A DNA stretch of 64,000 bases from Pseudoalteromonas fuliginea (lineage in GTDB: Bacteria > Pseudomonadota > Gammaproteobacteria > Enterobacterales > Alteromonadaceae). The notes beneath the pieces were generated by a model that saw nothing but the letters and a program-made list of their open reading frames with translations, did not search any database and was not told the DNA's origin. A program made the position numbers and the translations under genes. Where the stretch lies: contig NZ_JJNZ01000009.1 in assembly GCF_000690055.1 (NCBI RefSeq), forward strand, positions 1 through 64,000, given 5' to 3'. This document shows positions 43,311 to 53,067 of this stretch, piece after piece. Within the stretch, counting starts at the first letter, position 1. Every line of letters starts with the position of its first letter.

Positions 43311-45224
43311 ATGACTGCAGCACAAAAAGAAACATTAGGCTTTCAAACAGAAGTAAAACAATTATTAAACTTAATGATTCATTCTCTTTATTCTAATAAA
43401 GAAATATTTTTACGCGAACTTGTGTCAAACGCATCAGATGCGGCAGACAAGTTACGCTTTTTAGCGCTATCTCAAGGCGACCTTTACCAAGGTGATGCCG
43501 ATTTACGTGTTCGTATTAGCGCAGATAAAGAAGCAAATACAATTACCATTTCTGATAATGGTATTGGTATGACACGTGATGAAGTAATAAGCTCATTGGG
43601 TACTATTGCAAAGTCGGGTACTGCTGAGTTTTTCAAAAACTTAACGGGTGATCAAAGTAAAGATTCACAATTAATTGGTCAATTTGGTGTTGGTTTTTAC
43701 TCAGCATTTATTGTTGCCGATTTAGTAACTGTTCGTACACGTAAAGCCGGTGAAACAACCGCTTACGAGTGGGAATCTCAAGGTGAAGGCGAATACACGC
43801 TTCAAGAAATTGAAAAAGAAGGCCGTGGTACCGACATTATTTTACATCTTCGTGATGAAGAAAAAGAATTTGCTGACGATTACCGCCTGCGTGGCATTGT
43901 TACTAAATACTCTGATCATATTTCTACCCCAGTACAAATGTTTAAAGCAGAAGTACCAGAGTCTGAAGGCGAAGACGGCGAAAAAATTCCAGCAGTACTA
44001 GGTGAGTGGGAAAGCATTAACCGCGCAACTGCATTGTGGACGCGTGATAAGTCAGAGCTTTCTGATGAAGAATACAAAGAGTTTTACAAGCACGTAAGCC
44101 ACGACTGGGAAGATCCACTTAGCTGGGCACATAATAAGGTTGAAGGTAAAACTGAATACACGAGCCTTTTATACATCCCTAAAAAAGCACCTTTCGATTT
44201 ATGGAACCGTGAACGTCAAAGTGGCTTAAAACTTTACGTACAACGTGTATTTGTAATGGATGATGCTGAGCAGTTCATGCCAAGCTACCTTCGCTTTGTA
44301 AAAGGGTTACTAGATTCAAACGATTTACCTCTAAACGTATCTCGCGAAATTCTACAAGACAACAAAGTAACGCAAGCTATTCGTAAAGGGTGTACATCGC
44401 GCATTATTAAAATGCTTGAGCGTATGGCTAAAAACAAAGCTGACGATTACCAAGTATTTTGGAATGAGTTTGGTCAAGTAATGAAAGAAGGCCCAGCTGA
44501 AGATGCGGCAAATAAAGAAGCTATTTGTAAGCTACTTCGTTTTTCTTCGACACACACTGACTCAGAAACACAAGATGTGTCGCTTGAGCAATATGTTGAA
44601 CGCATGAACGAAGGCCAAGACAAAATTTACTACGTAGTAGCTGATACATTCACCGCTGCGAAAAACTCACCGCATTTAGAGATTTTCCGCAAAAAAGGCA
44701 TTGAAGTATTGTTACTAAGTGACCGTGTTGACGAGTGGATGATGAGCCACTTAACTGAATTTGCTGATAAGCAACTACAGTCAATCACACGTGGTGATTT
44801 AGATTTAGGTAAGCTTGACGACGAAGAAACTAAAAAAGCGCAAGAAGAGTCTGAAAAAGAAATGGCAGGCCTTGTTGAACGTATTAAAACAGCACTTGGT
44901 GATGACGTTAAAGAAGTGCGCTTTACGCACCGTCTAACAGATTCTCCAGCATGTGTTGTAAGCGATGACAACGACATGAGCTCACAAATGCAAAAGCTAA
45001 TGGAATCTGTGGGCCAAGCAGCCCCTGAAGCAAAACCTGTGTTTGAGCTAAACCCAGAGCATCAACTTGTTAAGCACTTAAATGACGAACAAGATGAAGA
45101 TAAGTTTGCACAGTGGTCACATGTTTTACTAGACCAAGCATTACTTGCAGAACGCGGTACACTTAAAGATCCAACAGGATTTGTTACTCGCTTAAATAAA
45201 CTAATGCTTGAACTAAGCAAATAG
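43311..45224 (+). CDS. htpG: Molecular chaperone HtpG (Hsp90)
   Basis: A 637-residue bacterial Hsp90. The N-terminal GHKL ATPase domain shows [32 protein letters not shown] and [11 protein letters not shown]. The middle domain has the catalytic arginine region [11 protein letters not shown] (R-E motif), and the C-terminal dimer domain completes the normal length. It assists folding and remodelling of clients under stress, together with DnaK. A sigma-32 promoter precedes it and a terminator follows. adk lies 183 bp downstream, the E. coli neighbour order. Confidence 0.97.
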   Translation: MTAAQKETLGFQTEVKQLLNLMIHSLYSNKEIFLRELVSNASDAADKLRFLALSQGDLYQGDADLRVRISADKEANTITISDNGIGMTRDEVISSLGTIAKSGTAEFFKNLTGDQSKDSQLIGQFGVGFYSAFIVADLVTVRTRKAGETTAYEWESQGEGEYTLQEIEKEGRGTDIILHLRDEEKEFADDYRLRGIVTKYSDHISTPVQMFKAEVPESEGEDGEKIPAVLGEWESINRATALWTRDKSELSDEEYKEFYKHVSHDWEDPLSWAHNKVEGKTEYTSLLYIPKKAPFDLWNRERQSGLKLYVQRVFVMDDAEQFMPSYLRFVKGLLDSNDLPLNVSREILQDNKVTQAIRKGCTSRIIKMLERMAKNKADDYQVFWNEFGQVMKEGPAEDAANKEAICKLLRFSSTHTDSETQDVSLEQYVERMNEGQDKIYYVVADTFTAAKNSPHLEIFRKKGIEVLLLSDRVDEWMMSHLTEFADKQLQSITRGDLDLGKLDDEETKKAQEESEKEMAGLVERIKTALGDDVKEVRFTHRLTDSPACVVSDDNDMSSQMQKLMESVGQAAPEAKPVFELNPEHQLVKHLNDEQDEDKFAQWSHVLLDQALLAERGTLKDPTGFVTRLNKLMLELSK

Positions 45225-45262
45225 CTATTTACTCAGTTAATAAAGTATAAATTATGTACTTT

Positions 45263-45292
45263 AAAAAAAAGGGAACGTGTGTTCCCTTTTTT
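45263..45292 (+). terminator. Terminator of htpG
   Basis: The stem GGGAAC-gtgt-GTTCCC (45271-45286) has long A and T flanks. Confidence 0.92.
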
Positions 45293-45383
45293 AATGCCCT
45301 GTAAACACCCCAACGGCTCATCAATTAGTATAAGTTGCTTGAGTATCGGCGGCGCTTGTGGAAGAATTCAGGCTTTAAAATAA

Positions 45384-46052
<669 letters not shown>

Positions 46053-46067
46053 ATTTAAAAGCCTATT

Positions 46068-46093
46068 AAAAAACCGCCAATTGGCGGTTTTTT
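46068..46093 (+). terminator. Terminator of adk
   Basis: A perfect 26-bp palindrome, six A then CCGCCAA/TTGGCGG then six T. Confidence 0.93.
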
Positions 46094-46106
46094 GTTTTAA
46101 GTCTAG

Positions 46107-46299
46107 AATACTTAATCAATTTGAGAGATTAAATATGACGTTAACAGCGTTAAAAATTCTGATATACGACGGCATGGATGCCGAAAGTAGAGCAATGCAG
46201 GAGCAATTAGTGATAACAACTCAATAACGAATTTTTTGCCTTGTCATGGATACGATTTTCTTATCTAAAAATAGATCACTTAATTAAGCGAATGGGTAT
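46107..46299. repeat. Family A element, copy lacking left terminus
   Basis: Closely matches the copy at 49120-49327 (gacgttaac-gcgttaaaaa, then catggatgc, gtagagcaatg and gataacaact) and ends in ATGGGTAT, a one-base variant of the terminus. The left ATACCAAT end is absent. It lies between the adk terminator and the tpx stop codon. Confidence 0.7.
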
Positions 46300-46306
46300 A
46301 TTAACT

Positions 46307-46888
46307 TTACAGCGTTTTAAGCTTCTCAATTACGCTGTTGTATTCTGGTTCAGTTGAAAGGCTACTAACGAGTTGTTTATAAATAATGCTGTGGTTTTCG
46401 TCTAATATTATTACTGAGCGAGTTAGTAACCCCATATCTTTAATAATTAACCCATATTTTTGGCCAAAATCGCGCCAAACAGAATCAGATAATGTAGTTA
46501 TTTTGTCTATGTTCTCAGCTTTGCAAAATCTTTTTTGAGCGAATGGCAAATCGGCACTAATAGTAAGCATTACAACTGCAGGAAATTGCGTCGCAACTTT
46601 TTCGTTAAAGTGTTTTGTTTGTAGACTACAAATACCTGTGTCTAAACTTGGTACTACACTAATTAAAATAGCTCGGCCCTTATAATTATCCAGTGTGACA
46701 GGTGTAAAGTTTCCATCGACAACTTTAAAATTAGGTGCGTTATCACCAACTGATACACCTTTACCGAGTAAAGTAACCGTCTTACCCTGTGCAGAGACTT
46801 TACCTATATCGAGAGTGTTTTCTGGGATATCAGAAGCGAAAGCCATAGAACAAAAAATACTTAAGGCAAAAGTTAATGAGCGGAGCAT
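46307..46888 (-). CDS. tpx: Thiol peroxidase with signal peptide (Tpx)
   Basis: A 193-residue peroxiredoxin of the Tpx type, which reduces hydroperoxides. The peroxidatic cysteine is C87 in VVPSLDTGICSLQT, the resolving cysteine C122 in AQKRFCKAENI. Residues 1-18 (RSLTFALSIFCSMAFA) form a signal peptide with cleavage before SD, so this copy is predicted to be exported; E. coli Tpx has no classical signal, though it has been reported in the periplasm. AAGGAA precedes the ATG. It is a single gene; a family-A repeat ends 8 bp past the stop. Confidence 0.9.
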   Translation of the reverse strand: MLRSLTFALSIFCSMAFASDIPENTLDIGKVSAQGKTVTLLGKGVSVGDNAPNFKVVDGNFTPVTLDNYKGRAILISVVPSLDTGICSLQTKHFNEKVATQFPAVVMLTISADLPFAQKRFCKAENIDKITTLSDSVWRDFGQKYGLIIKDMGLLTRSVIILDENHSIIYKQLVSSLSTEPEYNSVIEKLKTL

Positions 46889-47114
46889 AGGAGTTTCCTT
46901 TTTAAATTAACGCAATAGGCGTCAGTGTATTATACTGCGTTGGAGTAACCAAGGTATTATCTGTCTCTCTATAAAATTGGTAATGATTCAGTCATATAAA
47001 AAAACTGTAAATAGGCTATACTTTGGTTAACATGCAGTTACAAAAATATCTTCTATAATAAAAATGCGTGTATCACTTTTGGTATGTATAACTGGTTAAA
47101 AATAGAGAGATAGT

Positions 47115-48119
47115 ATGTCAACATCTGTATTAATATGTGATGATTCAAAATTAGCGAGGCGTCAATTAGCCCGTTCTCTACCTGATGATTGGGATATTAA
47201 AGTTGAATTTGCGATAGATGGTGTTGATTGCATCAAACAAATAAAGTCAACTGAACCTGAAATCCTTTTCCTTGATTTAAACATGCCAGAAATGGATGGC
47301 TATGAAGTTTTAATGGCCATGAAAGAGCTTGGGCTCAATATACTTACAGTTGTAGTTTCAGGTGACATACAGCCTAATGCTCATCAAAGAGTGCTTGAAC
47401 TGGGGGCTATCGATTTCATCCAAAAGCCATGTTCCCCTCAAAAATTAGCCGATATTATTGAACACCATGGCATTAAAGATAAAGCCATGCGTGAACGTCT
47501 TTCTCATTCTCTAGGTGAGCAAGTAGACCCAGATGTGCGAGATATATACCAAGAGCTAACTAATGTTGCTATGGGTCAAGCCGGTGATTTACTTGCGCGA
47601 TTACTTAATGTGTTTGTTGAGCTGCCAATCCCAAATGTGAATATCTTAGAGGTTAGTGAACTCGATATGGCGCTACGCTCTATTGATAATAATGCAACCA
47701 CTTCTGGAGTTTGTCAGGGATTTATTGGAGGAGGTGTATCTGGAGAAGCATTATTATTACTTAATGACTCTAGCTTTAAAGAGATAGCCTCACTGATGAA
47801 TTACGATGGTGAGCTTAATGACAAAGTGGAACTTGAGTTACTTATGGATATAAGTAATATTTTAATCGGGGCTATTTTGACTGGTCTTTCAAAACAACTC
47901 GATATGTCGTTTAGCCAAGGTCATCCTATCGTACTTGGCCAGCACAGAGATGTATCTGAATTAGTGAAAGCGAATAAGTCGCGCTGGCAGCGTACGCTTG
48001 CTATAGAAATTAGCTATGGTATTGAAAATCACGATATTAACTGTGACCTTATGCTGTTATTTACTGAAGATTCACTTAAAACTTTGAAATACAAAGTTGC
48101 TTACCTATTAGAAGACTAA
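47115..48119 (+). CDS. Response regulator with CheC-like output domain
   Basis: A 334-residue protein. The receiver domain (1-125) has acidic residues D9 and D10, phosphoacceptor D54 (LFLDLNMPEMDG) and a conserved lysine in FIQKPCSP. After a linker, residues about 145-330 resemble the CheC/CheX phosphatase family, with paired helices: ELTNVAMGQAGDLLARLLN near residue 147 and the LLMDISNILIGAILTGLSKQ stretch near 245. The latter two resemble the CheC active-site helices E-x3-N, though not perfectly. It may dephosphorylate a receiver or relay a signal. It lies 3 bp before a diguanylate cyclase gene, so the pair likely form one pathway. Confidence 0.83.
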   Translation: MSTSVLICDDSKLARRQLARSLPDDWDIKVEFAIDGVDCIKQIKSTEPEILFLDLNMPEMDGYEVLMAMKELGLNILTVVVSGDIQPNAHQRVLELGAIDFIQKPCSPQKLADIIEHHGIKDKAMRERLSHSLGEQVDPDVRDIYQELTNVAMGQAGDLLARLLNVFVELPIPNVNILEVSELDMALRSIDNNATTSGVCQGFIGGGVSGEALLLLNDSSFKEIASLMNYDGELNDKVELELLMDISNILIGAILTGLSKQLDMSFSQGHPIVLGQHRDVSELVKANKSRWQRTLAIEISYGIENHDINCDLMLLFTEDSLKTLKYKVAYLLED

Positions 48120-48122
48120 GTT

Positions 48123-49094
48123 ATGGCTGCTGATTTAGATATGAATGAAATCCATTGGTTAATGGATATGTTTAACACCGTTGATGTAGGTTTAGTTGTA
48201 CTCGACAGGGAGTATAAGGTGTGTGTGTGGAATGGTTTTATGGAAAACCATTCGGGGTTATTACCAAGTGCTGTAAAAAATAAAGATTTATTTGATTTAT
48301 TTCCTGCTATAGATGAAAAGTGGTTTAGAAGTAAATCAGAGCCAGTATTTGTACTAAAAAATCGCTCGTTTACCATTTGGGAACAACAACCCTATATATT
48401 TCGCTTTAAAAACTATCGCCCAATTACTGGCAAAGCTGAGTATATGTATCAAAATGCGACATTTATACCGCTTACTAATATACGAGCAGAAGTTAGCCAT
48501 ATTTGTATCATTCTTTATGATGTAACTGATATTGCAGTTAACAAAAAAGAGTTAGAAGAGCTAAATAAAAGACTTGAGCAAGTAAGCCAAACCGATGGCT
48601 TAACGACGTTATACAATCGTGGTTATTGGGAAAGTATGCTTAAGCAAGAGTATTTACGAACAAAACGTAATGCAGGGTGTAGCTCTCTGTTAATGTTTGA
48701 TATTGATCACTTTAAAAAGGTGAATGATAAGCATGGTCATAGTTGTGGTGATGAGGCGTTACGCCATATTGCAAAGTTATTACGTACCACATTACGTGAA
48801 ACAGATATTGCTGGACGTTACGGTGGTGAAGAGTTTGTATTAACTCTACTTGATACCGATAAGCAAGGGGCTGAAATATTTGCTGAGCGCTTAAGGGTGT
48901 TGATTGAATCAAGCCCTGCCTTTTATAAAAATGTTGAAATCAAGATGACAATAAGTATCGGAGTTGCGTGCTTTAGTAATGAATTTAAAGATCATGAACG
49001 TTGGATTGAAGCCGCTGACAGGGCTCTTTACTTTTCTAAAAATAATGGACGCAATAAAGTCACTGTTTTTGATGATATAAAAAATGACGCTTAA
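48123..49094 (+). CDS. PAS-GGDEF diguanylate cyclase
   Basis: A 323-residue protein with an N-terminal PAS domain (about residues 12-140, LVVLDREYKVCVWNGFME) and a C-terminal GGDEF domain with an intact GGEEF at 234-238, an I-site RETD at 225-228 and FDIDHFKKVNDKHGH. It should make c-di-GMP. No membrane segment, so it is cytoplasmic. It lies immediately after the REC-CheC gene (3 bp), a genetic link suggesting the REC protein controls its activity. Confidence 0.93.
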   Translation: MAADLDMNEIHWLMDMFNTVDVGLVVLDREYKVCVWNGFMENHSGLLPSAVKNKDLFDLFPAIDEKWFRSKSEPVFVLKNRSFTIWEQQPYIFRFKNYRPITGKAEYMYQNATFIPLTNIRAEVSHICIILYDVTDIAVNKKELEELNKRLEQVSQTDGLTTLYNRGYWESMLKQEYLRTKRNAGCSSLLMFDIDHFKKVNDKHGHSCGDEALRHIAKLLRTTLRETDIAGRYGGEEFVLTLLDTDKQGAEIFAERLRVLIESSPAFYKNVEIKMTISIGVACFSNEFKDHERWIEAADRALYFSKNNGRNKVTVFDDIKNDA

Positions 49095-49119
49095 GCATCA
49101 TTTTTATTAATCACTCTTT

Positions 49120-49327
49120 ATACCAATGCGCAATAATATTTAATTAATTTGAGTGATTAAATCTGACGTTAACTGCGTTAAAAACTTCTGATATACGACT
49201 GCATGGATGCAGAAGGTAGAGCAATGTAGGAGTAATTAGCGATAACAACTAAATAACGAATTCTTGCCTTGTTATTGATACGATTTTATTACCTCAAAAT
49301 AAAGCACTTAATTAAGAAAATTGGTAT
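49120..49327. repeat. Family A element, complete copy (208 bp)
   Basis: Complete, with termini ATACCAAT (49120-49127) and ATTGGTAT (49320-49327). It overlaps the last 20 bases of the usp gene, whose stop codon and final residues lie inside the element. It separates the convergent GGDEF and usp genes. Confidence 0.75.
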
Positions 49328-50213
49328 TAAATTGAGTGGGGGGTAAAATAAGTAAATCGGTTTTAAGTAAGCGCATTATTTTTTCTGCTGTGTTGCCAAT
49401 AAGCTTTCCCTTAATACCCACGTTGCCTACTGAGCCAATAATCACTAACTCAGCATCAAGTTTTGCTGCCAAGCTTGGTATGACTTGCTCCGCTAAGCCC
49501 GCTTTAATGTGTAATTTATCACGCAAGTTGTATTCATTAATCAGATCACGTTGCAGTGCCGGTAATTTTTCGAATGCATTGAGTACTTGTTCATCTGAAA
49601 ATACAATGCCTAAGTCTCTCAAAATAGGTGAGACGTGCACGGTATAACATGCATAAAATTCGCAGCCCTCTGAGTTAGCATAATCTAAGCCACAGTTAAT
49701 AATAGCTTTATTTAACTGATGCTTAGATGCCTTTTCGCTGCCTAAATCAAGAGCAGCTAACACATTACAGTTATTTCTCCATTTATTATCTGCGGCCAAA
49801 TAAAGTGGTATTGGTGAAAATCGAATAAGCTGCCAGTCAAGTTCGCTAAATTGAGTTTGAGCATCAATATGCCTAGTTTTTATTGCCATATCATAATTAG
49901 TTGCGTTTATTTCGTTATTTAACCATTGCTCTGGTGATTCATGCCAAACCGTTTGAAATGTATACTCACAATCAGTTAGCTCTTTTTTTAATAGAGGTTC
50001 TAATGTTGCTCTGAGTAATGAAAGTTGTTTGTCTTGAATCGCAAGTACTTGCTCTGGTGATAATGAAAATAATATATTACCAGTGTCTTCATAGCTAAAC
50101 GCAACAATATCAATATGTTTACTGTCTTGTAGTGCTTTTTGTTTTGCGTGTAATAATGCTGTTTTTGCACAATTTACTGAGTCGATCAGTACGAGAAGCT
50201 TTTTCTTATCCAT
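49308..50213 (-). CDS. Tandem universal stress protein (UspE-like)
   Basis: A 301-residue protein of two Usp domains. The second ends with the ATP-binding signature G-x2-G-x9-G (IGSVGNVGIKGKLIGNTAEK), while the first lacks a clear one, as in UspE. UspE-type proteins support stress survival and motility/aggregation control in E. coli. I chose the ATG at 50213; a GTG at 50222 overlaps the spoVR stop. Being next to spoVR it is the last gene of the prkA-yeaH-spoVR unit, which fits a shared stress role. The last six residues (NTNFLN) and the stop codon come from a family-A repeat. Confidence 0.84.
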   Translation of the reverse strand: MDKKKLLVLIDSVNCAKTALLHAKQKALQDSKHIDIVAFSYEDTGNILFSLSPEQVLAIQDKQLSLLRATLEPLLKKELTDCEYTFQTVWHESPEQWLNNEINATNYDMAIKTRHIDAQTQFSELDWQLIRFSPIPLYLAADNKWRNNCNVLAALDLGSEKASKHQLNKAIINCGLDYANSEGCEFYACYTVHVSPILRDLGIVFSDEQVLNAFEKLPALQRDLINEYNLRDKLHIKAGLAEQVIPSLAAKLDAELVIIGSVGNVGIKGKLIGNTAEKIMRLLKTDLLILPPTQFNTNFLN

Positions 50214-50218
50214 TATAT

Positions 50219-51733
50219 TCACTCTGTTGTATGACGAGTGTCATCTGTTGGACATTGACCAATAGTTGAAATCTCACCAGAATTAGACCCTTCTTCCAGT
50301 TTTACCTTAAAGCCCCATAGCCTGTAAAGATGTTTTAGCACTTCTTCATGTGAGTTTGCCAATGGAATGCAATTATGAGGTACATAGCGAAGTGTAAGTG
50401 CTCTATCACCTCTAATATCAACATCATATACCTGAATGTTAGGTTCATGATTACTTAAATTATATTGCGCGGAGAGCACTTCTCTAACTGTTTTATAGCC
50501 GCTATCATCGTGTATCGCACCAATCTCTAAATGGGGATTATTAGTATGGTCAATAATAGTAAATAATTTGAAATCACGAATTAACTTCGGCGATAAAAAC
50601 TGGCTAATAAAGCTTTCATCTTTAAAGTTTTCCATGGCAAAGTGCAATGTATCTAGCCAATTACTGCCTGCATACTCAGGAAACCATTTTTTATCTTCTT
50701 CAGTTGGATATTCACATATTCTGCGAATATCAACCATCATATTAAAGCCTAAAGCATATGGGTTAATGCCTGAATAATACTTACTGTTATAAGGTGGCTG
50801 ATAAACTACGTTGGTATGACTTTGTAAAAACTCTAACATGAATGAGTCGGTGAGCTTCCCTTCATCATATAAGTGATTAAGGATGGTGTAGTGCCAAAAT
50901 GTTGCCCAACCTTCGTTCATTACTTGAGTTTGTTTTTGCGGGTAAAAGTATTGCGATATTTTACGGACAATACGAATCACTTCACGTTGCCAAGAGTCGA
51001 GTAATGGGGCATTTTTTTCAATAAAATATAAAATATTTTCTTGAGGCTCAGTAGGAAAATGGCGTTCTTTCTTTTTAGTTTCCTGTTGCTGTTCGGGAAT
51101 CGTACGCCACAATTCGTTTACTTGTGATTGTAAGTATTCTTCACGTTCTTGTTGGCGTTTTTGCTCTTCAAATAGTGATATTTGCTGTGGACGTTTATAG
51201 CGATCGACCCCGTAATTCATTAACGCATGACAAGAGTCGAGTAAGCTCTCTACCTGAGTAATACCATATTTTTCTTCACAGCGGCTTATGTAGTTTTTAG
51301 CAAATACCAAGTAATCAATAATTGAGCCAGCATCGGTCCAGGCTTTAAATAAGTAATTACCTTTAAAAAATGAGTTATGTCCGTAACATGCATGCGCCAT
51401 TACAAGTGCTTGCATAGGTAGGGTATTTTCTTCCATTAAGTACGCAATACAAGGGTCTGAATTTATCACTATTTCGTAAGCGAGGCCCATTTGCCCGCGC
51501 TTATAATTTTGCTCTGTTTGGATAAACTTCTTACCGTAAGACCAATGACTGTAGCCAATAGGCATGCCAACGCTTGAATAAGCATCCATCATTTGCTCAG
51601 CCGTTATCACTTCAATTTGATTAGGGTAGGTGTCTAATCTGTAATGAGCAGCAACGCGAGCAATTTCACCTTGGTACTCATCTAATAAATCAAAGGTCCA
51701 ATCTGGGCCATCACTCAATCGTTTATCATTCAT
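50219..51733 (-). CDS. ycgB: SpoVR/YcgB family protein
   Basis: A 504-residue SpoVR-family protein, close to E. coli YcgB through long stretches: LSDGPDWTFDLLDEYQGEI, TAEQMMDAYSSVGMPI, MAHACYGHNSFFKGNYLF and YFYPQKQTQVMNEGWATFWH. The family is linked to sporulation cortex in Bacillus and to stationary/stress phase in Gram-negatives; its activity is unknown. The ATG at 51733 has GAGGT seven bases upstream; a start at 51820 would add 29 residues and overlap yeaH. It follows prkA and yeaH in a conserved trio. Confidence 0.93.
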   Translation of the reverse strand: MNDKRLSDGPDWTFDLLDEYQGEIARVAAHYRLDTYPNQIEVITAEQMMDAYSSVGMPIGYSHWSYGKKFIQTEQNYKRGQMGLAYEIVINSDPCIAYLMEENTLPMQALVMAHACYGHNSFFKGNYLFKAWTDAGSIIDYLVFAKNYISRCEEKYGITQVESLLDSCHALMNYGVDRYKRPQQISLFEEQKRQQEREEYLQSQVNELWRTIPEQQQETKKKERHFPTEPQENILYFIEKNAPLLDSWQREVIRIVRKISQYFYPQKQTQVMNEGWATFWHYTILNHLYDEGKLTDSFMLEFLQSHTNVVYQPPYNSKYYSGINPYALGFNMMVDIRRICEYPTEEDKKWFPEYAGSNWLDTLHFAMENFKDESFISQFLSPKLIRDFKLFTIIDHTNNPHLEIGAIHDDSGYKTVREVLSAQYNLSNHEPNIQVYDVDIRGDRALTLRYVPHNCIPLANSHEEVLKHLYRLWGFKVKLEEGSNSGEISTIGQCPTDDTRHTTE

Positions 51734-51752
51734 AATGCTACCTCGCTTTTGG

Positions 51753-53036
51753 CTATGCAGAGTTTTGCTGTTGACGACCTTTTTTAAATAGCTCCCTAAA
51801 AATTGGGTAAATATCTTCAACGCTTTGAATATGCTGTATGGCGAAATTATTATGGCTGTGTGTTATAGATTCATATTCGCGCCATAGGCTTTGATGAGCA
51901 CGAGTGCTTATTTCAATATAAGCAAAATAACGTACTGCGCTTAAGAGCTTATTACGCAAAATTTCACCACATTGCGGTGTGTCGTCCGCCCAGTTATCGC
52001 CATCGGAGGCTTGTGCAGCGTACACATTCCATTCATCTGCGTGATAACGCTCTTTTATTATTTCATTCATTAATTTAAGAGCACTCGAAACAATAGTGCC
52101 GCCAGTTTCTTGGGAATAAAAAAACTCTTGTTCGTCTACTTCTTTAGCCTGTGTGTGGTGGCGAATATAAACAACTTCTATGTCTTTATAGCTGCGCGTT
52201 AAAAATTGATAGAGCAAAATATAAAAACGTTTTGCCATGTCTTTTGTTGGCTGATCCATTGAGCCTGACACATCCATAATACAAAACATCACCGCTTTGC
52301 TGGTGGGATGAGGGCGCTTTTCGTAATTACGAAAACGTAAATCGTAGTTATCAATAAACGGAACCGACTTAATTTGCACTTTTAATGCTGCAATTTCTTT
52401 TTGTAACAAAGCAATTGCCGCTTTATCGTTATGTGGACCAGCAAGCAGCAGAGCAAGTTGTTCTTCGAGCTCTTTTAAACGGCGTTTTTTACCTGCACTC
52501 ATGGCAACACGCCGTGCAAGCGAGCCTTGAAGAGAGCGTACAATGTCAATATTACTTGGCATGCCGTCGCTACAAAATCCTGCGCGATGGGTTTTCATTT
52601 GCACTAACTTATCAAGCTGGTTCTCTTGTAAGTTAGGAAGTTCTAGATCTTCAAACAGTAAATCAAGGTATTCATCTTTTGATATTGAAAATACAAACTC
52701 ATCTTGTCCCTCGCCCGAATCGCTGGCGTCACCTTCACCGGCACCACCGCCTTGTCCGCCTTTAGGGCGCTCAATTTTATCACCTGTAGAAAACTGATCG
52801 TTACCAGGGTGAATTTGCTCTCTATTCCCGCCTTGCCCTTGATGAAATGTAGGTTCGCTGATATCGCGTTGTGGAATAGAAATACTCTCACCAGAGCTTG
52901 AATCGGTAACGCTGCGTTTGTTAATCGCATCTGAAACCGCTTCTTTAATTTGCTTTTTATAGCGCCTAATAAAGCGCTGGCGATTAAGCGTACTTTTATT
53001 TTTTCCGTTTAAACGCCTATCTATAAAATGCGCCAT
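51753..53036 (-). CDS. yeaH: YeaH/DUF444 protein with VWA-like domain
   Basis: A 427-residue DUF444 protein of the YeaH type. Residues 60-115 are a Gly/Gln-rich low-complexity stretch, and the MIDAS-type metal motif DVSGSMD at 255-261 marks the von Willebrand A-like fold. Its role in the PrkA-YeaH-SpoVR stress module is unknown, possibly as an adaptor or metal-dependent binder. GGAGGTCAAT precedes the ATG, an ideal ribosome binding site. It sits between prkA and spoVR with gaps of 31 and 19 bp. Confidence 0.94.
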   Translation of the reverse strand: MAHFIDRRLNGKNKSTLNRQRFIRRYKKQIKEAVSDAINKRSVTDSSSGESISIPQRDISEPTFHQGQGGNREQIHPGNDQFSTGDKIERPKGGQGGGAGEGDASDSGEGQDEFVFSISKDEYLDLLFEDLELPNLQENQLDKLVQMKTHRAGFCSDGMPSNIDIVRSLQGSLARRVAMSAGKKRRLKELEEQLALLLAGPHNDKAAIALLQKEIAALKVQIKSVPFIDNYDLRFRNYEKRPHPTSKAVMFCIMDVSGSMDQPTKDMAKRFYILLYQFLTRSYKDIEVVYIRHHTQAKEVDEQEFFYSQETGGTIVSSALKLMNEIIKERYHADEWNVYAAQASDGDNWADDTPQCGEILRNKLLSAVRYFAYIEISTRAHQSLWREYESITHSHNNFAIQHIQSVEDIYPIFRELFKKGRQQQNSA

Positions 53037-53067
53037 ATTGACCTCCTATATACTACGACTATGAAGG

